Assembly: GCF_009730915.1 (NCBI RefSeq)
Contig: NC_052474.1
Coordinates: 1,461,501-1,525,500 of the forward strand
Source: Dioscorea cayenensis subsp. rotundata
Lineage: Eukaryota; Streptophyta; Magnoliopsida; Dioscoreales; Dioscoreaceae
Direction of reading: 5' to 3'
Length of the DNA stretch: 64,000 bases
Positions 31,992-43,797 of the stretch are shown here, piece by piece. The position numbers and the translations under genes are program-made. The notes below the pieces were generated by a model, which saw nothing but the letters and a program-made list of their open reading frames with translations, was not told the origin of the DNA and made no database searches. Numbering within the stretch: position 1 is the first letter of the stretch; each line of letters begins with the position of its first letter.

Positions 31992-34900
31992 CTAGCACTT
32001 GAAATCACTCCCAATAGCAGCCTCAAGTAGCCAGATTGGCACGTCAGCACCTCTCTGGAATAATGCGCTCTCCCGGTTCCTTAAAGCAAACGTTGCAATC
32101 CTGTCCGCAACAACATTCAGCTCCCGTGGAATGCAATGCAAACTGCCATCAACACAGCGGCCAAGTAATTGTCGGATCTCCCCAAGCTGCTCCCTGGCTC
32201 CCCAGGCCACCACCGGCGCTTCATTCTGAATCCAATCCACTAAGACAGCACAATCAGTGTAGATATTCTGGGGTTGAGCATTCCTCTCCAAACAGGTCTT
32301 CAGCGCCCCACTTAGTGCTAGTAGCTTCCCTCGGACACAAGACCCCGCCCCACCAAAGGTCGCACCTGCCAAGAGAATAGTTTTATGCCTGTTAACTAGA
32401 ACAAACCCCATGCCACAACATTGGGTCTGTTCAATCCACGCCGCATCAGTAAACAATGAAAGGGAAGAATTAAAAGGAAAATGACAAAGCTTCCCTGCAC
32501 GCAACGTCAATTCCTTCTCCAAGCTCACCACCAAGTCAACGGCCCTGTAACCAATCTGAAGGAAATCAGGGGCAGCTCGTTTGAAAATCCAATCGCATCG
32601 GGCTTTCCAAATCATCCATGCACAGGAGGCCATCACAGCTTTAAAACAAGCATCTCCACACTTCACTTTCCACCTCTTAGTGATCCACTCGCCACTTGTA
32701 AGATTGCCAATCCTATCTAAATCCATTCCAGCAAACCTTTCCACCACGGTCCAGCTCCTTTCACTCTTACAGCAATTCCAAAGGACATGCTCATCAGTTT
32801 CTGGCTCTAACTCACAAAATACACACTCCCTCTCTGGTCCAATGTTGAGTTTGTGAAGGAACGCAAATGTAGGAGTCCTTCCATGTAACATCCTCCAAAC
32901 AAACACTTTCACTCTGGGGATGACCCTCAGCTTCCAAAGATAATGCCAACCCCCCCAGCAGTCCACCTCACCATGTTGGACACTATTTAGCCACAAATAG
33001 ACTGCACTGGCAATGGAAGAAGCTGAAGTTGAAGGCTCCCAAACCCAGTAATTATTGCTCCCGCTATTGATGGTCGAAGGCTCCAACAGAGACTAGTCCA
33101 CATTTTCTCCAAAAACAAGTCTACAAATGTCCGGATTAATCGAAGAATTTTGAATACAATCCATCACAACAACATTATCCAACTGCAAGTTCATGTTCAC
33201 AAAAGTGGGTTTAAAGGCAATTGGGACATCGAAAAGCCACGGATCTCTCAAAAAATTAGTTTTGCTAGGATTACACTCTTTAATCCGACAGCCAGCTTTA
33301 ATTTTGGAAGCCACAGTAGTAAAAACTCGGTGAAAAATCGAAACATTTTTGGTATTACTTCTACCCCAGCAATGGAATGTCCCATACTTGAGGTGAGAAA
33401 TGTGAACCCACAGTTTATCCTCACAGTTAAGCGCCATAAAACATTTTTGGCCATGAGAGCATACTTGGCATTCCTTAAGTTCCTGACACCAAGGCCCCCC
33501 TCAGATTTTCCAAGGGTAGTGGTGTTCCACCCCATAGTATGGAAGCCGCTACGATTACAACTCCCACCCCAGAGGAATTTCCTAGCTATTTTAGAAATTT
33601 GATCAATGACAGAATCAGGGACCCCCACACAGGACAGCTGAAACGTGGTAATGGGCATCAAAACACTATTAATTAGTACAGCCCTACCAGCTAAGGAGAT
33701 AGAGTTTTGATTCCAAGCCTTAATACACGACTGGGCTTTGGTAACCAGGGGCTGAAAACTGTTAATATTCAGGCGCTTTGGGCCAATCAAACACCCCAGA
33801 TACTTAAAAGGAAAGACACCAACCGTCATCCCAAGAATTTTCACAATCGCCTTACAAATCGTCTTGTTTATCCAACTGGGAAAGTAGATATTCGATTTAT
33901 TGGCATTCGGCATTTGCCCAGTAAGGTCCCTATAAGTATCCAAGCAGACTCTATAGGCCCTAGCAGCCGATCGGGAAGCTCGAGTGACAATAATCAAGTC
34001 ATCAGCAAATATAAGATGGTTAAAGTTCACATTCAGTCTGCCATCAAAACCAGGGATCCAATTTTGATACAAGGCATGGTTTAACATTGCGGACATGTTT
34101 TAAGAAATAAGAAGGAACAGATAAGGGGATAGAGGATCCCCTTGCCTGAGCCCCCTACCACTATCAAACCACTGAGTCATATGGTCATTAATCAAAATAG
34201 CAAACCTAGCACAAGACATGCAAGCTCTAATCCAAGAAATCCACAAAGCTGGGAAATTCATAAGGTGGAGAGTAGCAAGAACAGCTTCCCACTCTACCAT
34301 ATCATAAGCCTTAGCTATGTCAACCTTTAAAATCATCCTAGGGGGGGTCCTGATCTCATATTCTAAGGAATGCACAATCTCTTGGGCCGCAATGATGTTG
34401 TCAAAGCAAGATTTCCCTGCTAAAAATGCACTTTGCTCCTTGCCAACAATTTTATGAATAATTTGCTTCAAACGATTCGTTAAAAGTTTGGGAATAATTT
34501 TATAAGAAACGTTGCACAAAGAGATGGGTCAAAAATCCAAAACTGACTTGGGGTTATCAGACTTTGGGATAAGAACAAGGTAAGTTTCACCCCAGGTTTT
34601 AGGTAGCTGAGCAGTGGCCAGAAAATGAGAGATGGCTTTATAAAGAGGATCCTTGATAATGTCCCAATAAAATAAATAAAACTCGATATTCAGGCCGTCA
34701 GGCCCAGGGCTCTTACCCTTGGCCATCGATTTAATAGTCATCAGGATCTCACTATATATAGGTCACCTCCCTAGTCAGAAAGACCCTATCCACTTCACTA
34801 ATAGTCGCATGGTCATAAAGAAGATTTCTAATCAAATCAGAGAAAGACCACCTACCCCTAGGAGTCCACAGGTCACAGAAAAAGTTGGTGAAACAATTCT

Positions 34901-36130
34901 CAATTTCAGTTTGCTTAGTAAAGGTCTACCCAGAGACATCACTAACACAGGAAATTTTGTTTCTATGACTTCTGATTTTAGCCATGTTATGGAAAAATTT
35001 TGAGTTAAAATCACCTTCCTTAAGCCAAAGCATGCGAGCTCGTTGAGCCCAGCGAATGTTATTTGCCTAAGTAAAGCGCAGTGGCGGTTGTTAAGGGCCC
35101 TAAGGCATCTAGAGTCCAGGGAGAGGGGATTGCCAAGGCTATCTAAGTTTTATAAAAAATCAATGTCCCTTTCAGTCTTTTGGATATCAACCTCAATCGG
35201 GGAGAGACCAGCATTCTTCCAGGAAATGATTTTATGCCTAGTACGGTGGACCAAATGCGAGAAAGCATGCAATGGGGAAGAATTTGGGTTAAAATTCCAA
35301 GCACTAATCACAGAGTCATGACACCCCTTATGATCAAACCAAACATTTTCAAAATGGAAAATTTTCTTTTTAGCATGAGACCTCAACCGAGTTTTCAAAG
35401 AAAGCGGGGCATGATCAGAAGAAATGCGTTGCAAATGCGTAACAAAATACGAATCGAAAAACTCCAACCAATCCACATTGGCCATGAAACGGTCAAGTCG
35501 TGCCCAACGACGGGCACAACCCGACTAACCATTACACCAAGTAAAGGCAGACCCCAAAAAACCCAAATCAATTAAATTGCTGAAACAAACGAAATTATTA
35601 AAATAATTTGACTTAGCTGCATAATTGTTGAAAAGACCACCCCGATGTTCCTCAGTGTTAGCAATTGCGTTGAAATCGCCAGCCACAAGCAAGGGAAGCT
35701 TTAATCTTGCAATCTTGGACAATTCCCTCCATACTTTGATTTGGCCCTCCAATAGTTGAGGATTATAGACAACAAATAAAACCCAGCTCTCAACATCGTA
35801 TGCAGTAATGACCAAATACAACACATGTCTGTTCAGAGCAATAGGCGTCACCCTCGCAGCCCCTTTCTTCCATAAGGTCAAAATGCCACCAGACATGCCC
35901 TGGGCAGGGATTGCCGCCCAATCCCACCATCTCGAAAACCGGTTGCAAAAACGCAAAACTCTATCTTCGTTGGCTCTTGTTTCAACAAGACACAAGATCT
36001 GGGGCTTGTACTTATTCTGCAAATCCTCAATACGGTTCCGGGTAACTAGGTTAGAAAGACCCCTGCAGTTCCAACACAACACATTAGTCATTAATATGTC
36101 CTTCATTAACAAACTAAAAGAAAAAGACAC
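31992..36130 (-). pseudogene. LINE copy 4 ORF2 (endonuclease, RT, zf-RVT, RNase H), disrupted
   Basis: It starts about 17 bp after the ORF1 stop. The endonuclease (36130-35525) shows LCWNCRGLSN, LVETRAN and VAGDFNAIAN; a stop follows CNG, and the domain resumes with ISSDHAPLSL. The RT region shows GKSPGPDGLNIEFY (34741-34529), a stop, then QSAFLAGKSCFDN, LKVDIAKAYDMVEW and GRGLRQGDPLSPYLF (34519-34100), another stop, then the catalytic FADDLIIV (34096-33248). The last frame (33086-31992) has zf-RVT with CVFCELEPETDEHVLWNC and an RNase H fold with LFTDAAW, YTDCAVLVDWI and a final HCIPRELNVVAD. Where an acidic residue is usual after the second strand (AE...LAL), this copy reads RGKLLAL, so a catalytic Glu seems to be Lys. 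Confidence 0.9.
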
Positions 36131-36146
36131 CCAACAAAAACACAGA

Positions 36147-37881
36147 TTAGTAAGGGTTGTTCCTCCCTTTCTTAGCTCGGTTTGCGACCTTCACCACACC
36201 CCTTCTGGCTGCATTTCCTCCCCGGGATTCCATCTGATATTGAAATAAAGTCATCTCCTCCTCCGAATCTACCCTGTCGCTGGTTCCGTCTGAGTTCTCA
36301 GCATCTCGAGGCTCCCCAGCCCTATTTTGAAGAGCATCCATTATTCGATCCACCAGGTTGTTATGCCCCCCGCCCTCACTTTGCCGTAAAGACCCAGCCG
36401 GGGAGGGAGAACGGGCACAATCGTCACGGGTGAGGTCCACAGAAGTCAACAGCAGTGGCCTAGAGGCACGAGCGGAAACCATGATGCCTTTCCCCTTCTC
36501 CTCTGCAGACCTACGCTCCGCCTCCCCAAAACCCCCTATGAAATCCACCCATTCCCCAACGTCTCTATTCTCTAACAAGTCACCGGGTTTCCGCCTCGAG
36601 CCAGACGCCTCACTCAGTATGTTCGTCTCGAAAGGTCCGCTTCCATCCCGAATTAAAGGCTCTATGACGTCATTGTCATGCATCACGTCTTGAGGCACCT
36701 CAACAGCCGGATTTGAATAAAGGCCGAGATCCTGAAACCTACCCCGATGCACTGAAGAGTGACCCCCACGCAAGCACCAGCGACCTCCACGCGTCATCTG
36801 CTTCTCAATCGGTGATGCCACGTGTTGGTCCCTCGCTTTCCCATCCTTCCACATGTCACAATCAGCCCGACCCTCGTTGCGTCGCGAGCCCTGTCCAGCA
36901 ACTGACACCGGGCCCCCCCCCCTACGGCCACGGTGACGGCGCTGCACCACCATCCATGGCCCATACTGGTTTCCTCCATCAGGACCTTGGTCCAACACAG
37001 CCTCCCCACCGGTGTCCAAGTCAGTTTTCGGTGGTTCCCCATGTTGCTCCAAGGCTTGGTCCACGACCATCGCGCCAACCCCAGCCTCTCCCTTTCTTGG
37101 TTCCCAGGTCCATGGGGGCACGCACCCTCCCCATGGCCGACTAGACCACAATTAAAGCAAAACACCGGCAATCTTCATAGAAAATTGCCACCATGCACCG
37201 GTTTTCTTCATCCCCAATCCAGAACCCCCGCTTTAGAGGCTTGGATAAATCGATTTCGACACAAATCCTTGCAAATTTGGTTCTGGTTAGCTTCTCCGTG
37301 TGTTCGTCGACTTTCAGCAGGCGCCCGAAGCTGTCCCCGATAAGTTCCAACACCTCACCACTCCAATACTCGATCGGAAGATGGTGTAGCTGGACCCATA
37401 CCGCCGCCAGATCAAGCTTCTCGAACGTCGGCTGGAAGTGATCCTTCCACGGCGTCAGTTGTAGAACCATGCCACTGATTGTCCACGGTCCTTCCCACAT
37501 CAGTGATTCCACCATCTCTGGCTTCTCGCAGTGAATGAGATAGAAACCATTGGACATGTCAGAGACCGAGAATGGACCCATGCCTCTCCATATCTCCGTT
37601 AGGGATTTCCTGACCACTTCAAGCGGGGGGGCCTTCCCAAGAAATTTACCGAACAGAGAGTTCGCCATCCTGTTAGTAGCACGGGTCCTCATCGCCTTTT
37701 CCACCATCACGACGTCGTTGACTGACTTCTTCAGCTTCTCAAGGTTTTCCCTCTGGTTGATGCTTGTTGGTTGTTCCACAGATGCCTTCTCTCTCGGCTT
37801 AACAACAGTAGCCCAAGACCGATTAGGTATCGGCAGACCATCCGGCTTTCCCCCCATCTCACCATCTCCAGCACCGATCAT
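36147..37881 (-). pseudogene. LINE copy 4 ORF1 (DUF4283-like, CCHC zinc knuckle), frameshifted
   Basis: ORF1 proteins of plant LINEs bind the element's RNA. The first frame (37881-37141) starts MIGAGDGEMGGKPDG, with a W..VVK motif and a DUF4283-like core with LMWEGPWTISGM and VWVQLHHLPIEYW. About one base is missing near 37173, shifting the zinc knuckle (CFNCGLVGHGEGAC, pattern CX2CX4HX4C) into a second frame. A second shift near 37060-37100 leads into the third frame, which has the common LINE word YGPWMVVQRR and runs to a stop at 36147. The C-terminal half is polar and low in structure. The order and length match an otherwise full ORF1, so only two small indels separate it from an open frame. 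Confidence 0.88.
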
Positions 37882-38058
37882 TGAAAACTTGGGAGCTATT
37901 TGTTAAGGTGTAAGAAAATGAGTTCTTATCCTCAAGTTTTCATTTAGCATTGGGAGCAATCCCTCTGATGTTGAACTGTATGTGATTTAGTAGACAATGT
38001 TGTTGTTTTTACTGCAATGGCAAGCACTCAAGATTTCTTTATCTAAAAATAAATAAGG

Positions 38059-38530
38059 AAAAGTATAAATCCATGTAGTTTTTCGAGTTTTGCAAAATAA
38101 GGAATAAGAATTTTTCGATTCTATGATACGTAGTTTCCCCGTGATTTGCAAAAAGGGAACAACCGCTATCAAGCCAAATTAACCGAAGTTAACTCACTGG
38201 GGACAAAATTGTCATTTCATTTTAAAAATCAACTTATATGACAAAAATATATTTTTTAAATGTATTTCTCTTCCAAAAATTTCACTAAACAAGATTTCCA
38301 AAAATCAACAAAATTATGTTGAAAAATCATGTTTTTTAAGCCACATAATGATTTTTTACATAAATGGACAATTTTGCCCCTGTCAAAACTGGAAAAGTTA
38401 ACATTGTTGACGGTTTTCCCCTTTTTTTGCAAATCTGGAAAATCACATATCATAGAATTGAAAAAAAAATCATCATTCCTTATTTTGCAGAAAACCCTAG
38501 AAACCACACTTTGGGTGTGTGTACTTTTTC
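38059..38530. mobile_element. Mutator-type foldback MITE
   Basis: Inverted repeats of about 160 bp (38059-38220 and the complement of 38365-38530) leave only about 145 bp between them. Shared words include GCAAAATAAGGAAT, ATTCTATGATA and CAAAATTGTC. Flanking TAAATAAGG (38050-38058) and TAAATAAAT (38531-38539) agree in 7 of 9 bases, the 9 bp length expected for Mutator-type insertion. There is no coding capacity. Confidence 0.75.
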
Positions 38531-39354
38531 TAAATAAATATTACTTCAACTAATGCACTCACTCATAGGCTTTATAAAAACAGGTGGTCTAGTAGCAACA
38601 TATGCACTTAGTTATTGGCATCAAACATGAGCCCCTAAATGACTATAGAAGGCATGGGCCGCCATCTCATTGTCAATCTAATTTACTAGGAATTTAAACC
38701 AATATATTGCTTCAGTGGTTTTGCTCGTTTTGCATCCCCTCATCTAGAAATGAGATATCACGCCCGGACTCACTTGATCCGATGTATGGACAAAAACGAC
38801 TACAAACCTCACAAAAATATTCCAAATAAATTTCATAATCAAAATACAAAATATCGTTAAATATTTTTCAAATATTTATACAAGCATAAATACATATTTA
38901 AAAACTCATATTATTGAGAAAAACCCAAAAATTTTAAAAATAATAAATAATTACTAATAATGCCAACGTGTGAAAAATAAATAAACAACTTAGTATATAA
39001 TCAATCATCATAAAATAATAAATAAATAAGATAAGAAACACTCAGCCTTTCCTCAAATACTACATAGTTAGAAAATAATTAAAATATCAAAATAAATCAT
39101 CTGTACAATTTCGTAAAATGCTTTAAAATCTGTAGCGGATCACTTTACCGATGGATTGCTTACTTGCTACTTGCACAAAACCCGGACTCATCCGGTCACT
39201 AAACTCAAACCTTTTCTGAAGTTAGATCCCCGGTTATCAAACTGTGGATGGGAAGTAAACTCGCAGGCCGTGCTCGCCACCCGGATTGCAGATGTAATCA
39301 CTTATGGATAGAGCTGCTACCTCTCAAACCAAACCCATCCACTTATATTAGATT

Positions 39355-40759
39355 TAGTTTCTCTATTTAATATGAGATGATGGTTTCTACTTTTGTATAT
39401 AATAAACCACTTATTATAGTGTTTATTCACTTACTAAACCGACTCGCGGGATCATATTAAGTTGGCACTTAAGCTACACACAATAATCAATAAAATAAAA
39501 GCATCCAATACACAAAGGTAATCTATTATAATTTATAATTTCTAATCATATATAGTAGTCATGCGAAATTAGTCCCACTAATCTATTCTATAGGTTATCA
39601 TTAGTACATACATTATCTTCACATAATAGTGTATATCTTTAATATAAATAAATTTTCACTCAGAACAAAATACTATGTAGGCTACTAGTTTGTCAGGATT
39701 GACACCCGAATGCAAAACCCCTGGGTTGTTATTATTAGCATAGTCTCTTAAATTTAGGTGTATTCTAATTTTAAGTATATTTCTTTTTAATTTATATTTT
39801 GATTGAATTTGATTGCATACACTAAAACTAGGTAGGCATTTCTAATTATACATCTTAACCACTAGATTGTTGTTTATTATATATGGTTTTCGTAGGTAAA
39901 ATAAATAATTTTCAATTTAGAAAACACAATGCTAACCCCCGAGCCTTGGTTGTAACTCGAATACTAACCTTTGTTCGGGCTCACGAACCCTTTCGGATAT
40001 GGGGTTAACATCATTCTATCTAACCACTAGAGAGCTCTTTCACTTGTTGCAAACCAGTTACTACAATACATTATATTGAGTTTCTCGCATGGAGGTCATG
40101 TTTTACTTTGTGTCTATAGTAAACAAACTCCTATTATAAAGTTTTTCTTCACTTATTGCACTAGCTATTCCTTTATGACAGGTCGGAGCACTCTCTGACA
40201 TAGCTGCTCACTTTTCAAACATGTGAGTCGTAGGTCATTGTATTTTAAATTGTAACATTTTAATCCCATTATTAATTAAATTGAGCCATATTAGTCTCTA
40301 TTAGGGTTAGACTTTCAGGAGCTTTATAAGGACTATCGTGGCTCAACTCTACAGTGTTGAGTGGAACCAAAAAGTTACAGCTTTAAAAATATATAACGAT
40401 CCAGTGCACGCTTATATATATATGACTCTCGTATAATTAAACCCATTATTATTAAAGAGCATGTTTCACTTTATAATAAAACCACTTATTATAGGAGTTC
40501 TTTAACTTATTATTTTAAAACATTTTATTTATATAAAATACAATTCATTAATATTTGAATATTATTAGTTATATATATTATTATTAGTAATTAATTAATG
40601 ATTATTATTATGATTTAATATTACATTTCTATACATTTTACATATTACATATTTTAATATTATTATTTATTATTTTTAATATCCAAAAACCTATTATTAT
40701 TTATTATTTATATTTTGTTTTAGAATATTTAATATTAAATACATTTTTATACATTTACA

Positions 40760-40826
<67 letters not shown>

Positions 40827-41015
40827 GGAGCTAATCCTAGGGGTAGGGTTGCTAACCTCTTGAGTTGGAATTAGCATGTGACTATAAAAAGAATGAACCA
40901 CTTATTATAGGGTATTTACTTAAACCTCATAATCTCGTGACATTAAATTATATTTCTCACTTAATATAAGATGTTTCTACGTATATTTTATTGCAAACCA
41001 CTTATTATATAGATT
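39355..41015. repeat. Four diverged copies of an AACCACTTATTATA repeat
   Basis: AACCACTTATTATA occurs at 39405-39418, 40480-40493, 40896-40909 and 40996-41009. Around the first and last copies the likeness extends some 60 bp upstream (TTTCTC..TTAATAT.AGATG..TTTCTAC). A weaker relative lies near 40110-40150. These may be scattered remnants of an old tandem array or repeated parts of one decayed element. Confidence 0.65.
40761..40826. repeat. (ATT)n microsatellite
   Basis: About 22 uninterrupted ATT triplets. It is likely to vary in length among individuals and to be error-prone in assembly. Confidence 0.97.
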
Positions 41016-42317
41016 TGAAAGTTATTATATCCATATATTATATGGTTTTCACTAATATAACATGTTTCAACATTTTAAAAGTTTTTATAGTAAACCGCTC
41101 AAGTCCCAAACAATCAAAGCATAAATGGTTAATCTAAATTTTAAAAAGCAATGAGCTCATAATGTGTAACAGTGTATATGTTGATAATAATCTTGTTTGA
41201 GTACTCAACCCAGCTTACATTTCAAAACTGACACCGCATTTCAATTAGTTTTTGCCGGATACTAAACCACATTTCTATCACCGTGATTATACCCATGTGT
41301 TTCGATGGGAATAAGTTGACGGGATGTCGGAGTAACAATGTACAGGATTTTGACAGGTCACATAATGATGTGAACCTCCATGAAAGATTTTTTGGTCACA
41401 TGTCACCGCATAAAGTTCATATCATTTAAAATTAGCCATATTTGGAGATGCCATAACCGCTTTAATAATTGTAAGCTATGTTAAACATTACCCATATTTT
41501 AGTATGTGACTTATAACCACTTCTAAAATTAATATTAATTAACCACCTCAATAATTTCTCACTCTAATTATAACCTCCTCACAAAACCCGCTCACAATCA
41601 TTAAAAACACTTTCAAGCTTCGCAAATAAACCTTGAAAAACAATCCAAGTATTATTATAACTTCAGTGTCATTAACTAACGTCTGGCCAATCATGATCAT
41701 CACAAGGATAGTGTGGTATTTCCTCATAAGTAAGCACCATAAAAGAAAACTTAGCACCTCTTATCTATCTCACTACAATTGTTTATATGTCAAATTTTAA
41801 GTACCAAAAAAAAAATAATAATAACACCATCTTGTAACTCCATAGTCTTCAAAACTCTTAATCTTGAATCATGAGTTCTACATAAATAAACAAACATAAT
41901 CAAATAAACATAATTGTAATTAAACATGAAATTATAAAAGAATCAAATTTTTTCATACTCACATACAAACCACCAAAATATCATTGTGGCAAACCTTATT
42001 TGTTAAATTTTAAGTGCCAAACCTCAAATACACGGTTTCAAATATTGTAGAGGCTAATGTTGCTATGATCAAAAGGAATTGAACCCGATAAATGTAGATG
42101 ATCACATTAAACAAGCAAAACTCCGACTACAAATGTCTAGGAAAGATACTGGTCCCTGTACATTGGTATCCCGAACAACCATTGTTTTTGGTTAGATGGA
42201 TTCAATTTAGTGATAAAATGCAGTGTTGATTAAGATTCATTAATTTGTTCTCGCATCCATCCTGTCTGGAATTTCTAAGCTTCTCGCCGGATTAAGTTGG
42301 TGATGTATTATGTTTCT

Positions 42318-43317
42318 NNNNNNNNNNNNNNNNNNNNNNNNNNNNNNNNNNNNNNNNNNNNNNNNNNNNNNNNNNNNNNNNNNNNNNNNNNNNNNNNNNN
42401 NNNNNNNNNNNNNNNNNNNNNNNNNNNNNNNNNNNNNNNNNNNNNNNNNNNNNNNNNNNNNNNNNNNNNNNNNNNNNNNNNNNNNNNNNNNNNNNNNNNN
42501 NNNNNNNNNNNNNNNNNNNNNNNNNNNNNNNNNNNNNNNNNNNNNNNNNNNNNNNNNNNNNNNNNNNNNNNNNNNNNNNNNNNNNNNNNNNNNNNNNNNN
42601 NNNNNNNNNNNNNNNNNNNNNNNNNNNNNNNNNNNNNNNNNNNNNNNNNNNNNNNNNNNNNNNNNNNNNNNNNNNNNNNNNNNNNNNNNNNNNNNNNNNN
42701 NNNNNNNNNNNNNNNNNNNNNNNNNNNNNNNNNNNNNNNNNNNNNNNNNNNNNNNNNNNNNNNNNNNNNNNNNNNNNNNNNNNNNNNNNNNNNNNNNNNN
42801 NNNNNNNNNNNNNNNNNNNNNNNNNNNNNNNNNNNNNNNNNNNNNNNNNNNNNNNNNNNNNNNNNNNNNNNNNNNNNNNNNNNNNNNNNNNNNNNNNNNN
42901 NNNNNNNNNNNNNNNNNNNNNNNNNNNNNNNNNNNNNNNNNNNNNNNNNNNNNNNNNNNNNNNNNNNNNNNNNNNNNNNNNNNNNNNNNNNNNNNNNNNN
43001 NNNNNNNNNNNNNNNNNNNNNNNNNNNNNNNNNNNNNNNNNNNNNNNNNNNNNNNNNNNNNNNNNNNNNNNNNNNNNNNNNNNNNNNNNNNNNNNNNNNN
43101 NNNNNNNNNNNNNNNNNNNNNNNNNNNNNNNNNNNNNNNNNNNNNNNNNNNNNNNNNNNNNNNNNNNNNNNNNNNNNNNNNNNNNNNNNNNNNNNNNNNN
43201 NNNNNNNNNNNNNNNNNNNNNNNNNNNNNNNNNNNNNNNNNNNNNNNNNNNNNNNNNNNNNNNNNNNNNNNNNNNNNNNNNNNNNNNNNNNNNNNNNNNN
43301 NNNNNNNNNNNNNNNNN
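42318..43317. other. Assembly gap, exactly 1000 N
   Basis: The run of N is exactly 1000 long, which suggests a fixed-size placeholder from scaffolding rather than a measured distance. Sequences on the two sides may therefore not be 1 kb apart. Open frames that cross it are artefacts. Confidence 0.99.
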
Positions 43318-43797
43318 GCATTAATGAACACTTCTTCATTTTAGCCCCCTGAAAAGTGAAAACATTCGAAACGAGTGTGTTACAGTCCAATATACATTTT
43401 GGTCCCCGCAATTTACAATGTGTAAATATCTGAAAAGTCGCCGCACTGACTTGGATACATTCGTTTCCCCACATCTCCAAAACATCACACCAACCGTTCG
43501 ATCAGAAATGAACGGCCATAAATCGATGCTATCAGTACAGGGATTCATCCAGCGGCGGAGAATGCTCCTATAAATAATAGTTTTGGATGCCATTCTTATC
43601 TCGAAGCGAAATATCGGACAAACCCGAGGGTTTTAAAAGCAAAGCGGAGGAGAGCCTCCTCCTCCCAAGTCTCCGAGATCTTATTCTCCGGCGATCGCCG
43701 ACGGAAACCCTCACGGATCTCGCCGGTGTTGTCTCATAGTGCGCCTATCAATGAAGTTTGTGACTGGACCCTGGTACAACGCGGAGAATTTGATCGT
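43318..43797 (+). other. Upstream region and 5' UTR of the J-domain gene
   Basis: The first 160 bp beside the gap contain phrases such as TTTTGGTCCCCGCAATTTAC, common at transposon ends, so an element may extend into the gap. The GC-rich part from about 43620 looks like a 5' UTR. An ATG at 43751 in another frame (MKFVTGPWYN) overlaps the main start as a possible upstream ORF. The main frame is open upstream but has no earlier ATG in the roughly 200 bp read back from the start. Confidence 0.5.

Larger units (their letters stand above)
31923..37955 (-). mobile_element. Nearly complete LINE (copy 4) with RNase H domain
   Basis: A 6.0 kb non-LTR element on the minus strand is flanked by the 17 bp target duplication GCAATCCCTCTGATGTT (31906-31922 and 37956-37972). 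It has a 5' UTR of about 75 bp, ORF1 with a DUF4283-like region and a CCHC knuckle, and ORF2 with endonuclease, reverse transcriptase, zf-RVT and a C-terminal RNase H-like domain. A short 3' UTR ending GCAAAAA follows. It differs from copies 1-3, which lack RNase H and have another 3' end, so at least two LINE lineages are present. Frameshifts in both ORFs suggest it is dead or that the assembly has errors. Confidence 0.95.
38540..42317. other. AT-rich gene-free stretch before the assembly gap
   Basis: No supported gene. Short open frames are random. The part around 38756-38850 starts with TATCACGCCCGGACTC, like an LTR or other transposon border, but its partner is not visible and may be in the gap. 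The stretch also holds a diverged dispersed repeat and an (ATT)n run, listed separately. The last 300 bp (42040-42317) are less AT-rich and could be the edge of a gene or repeat lost in the gap. Confidence 0.5.

Noticed and set aside
42240..43480. Several long open frames across the N run
   Set aside because: They consist almost entirely of unknown bases; the gap contains no stops because it contains no sequence.
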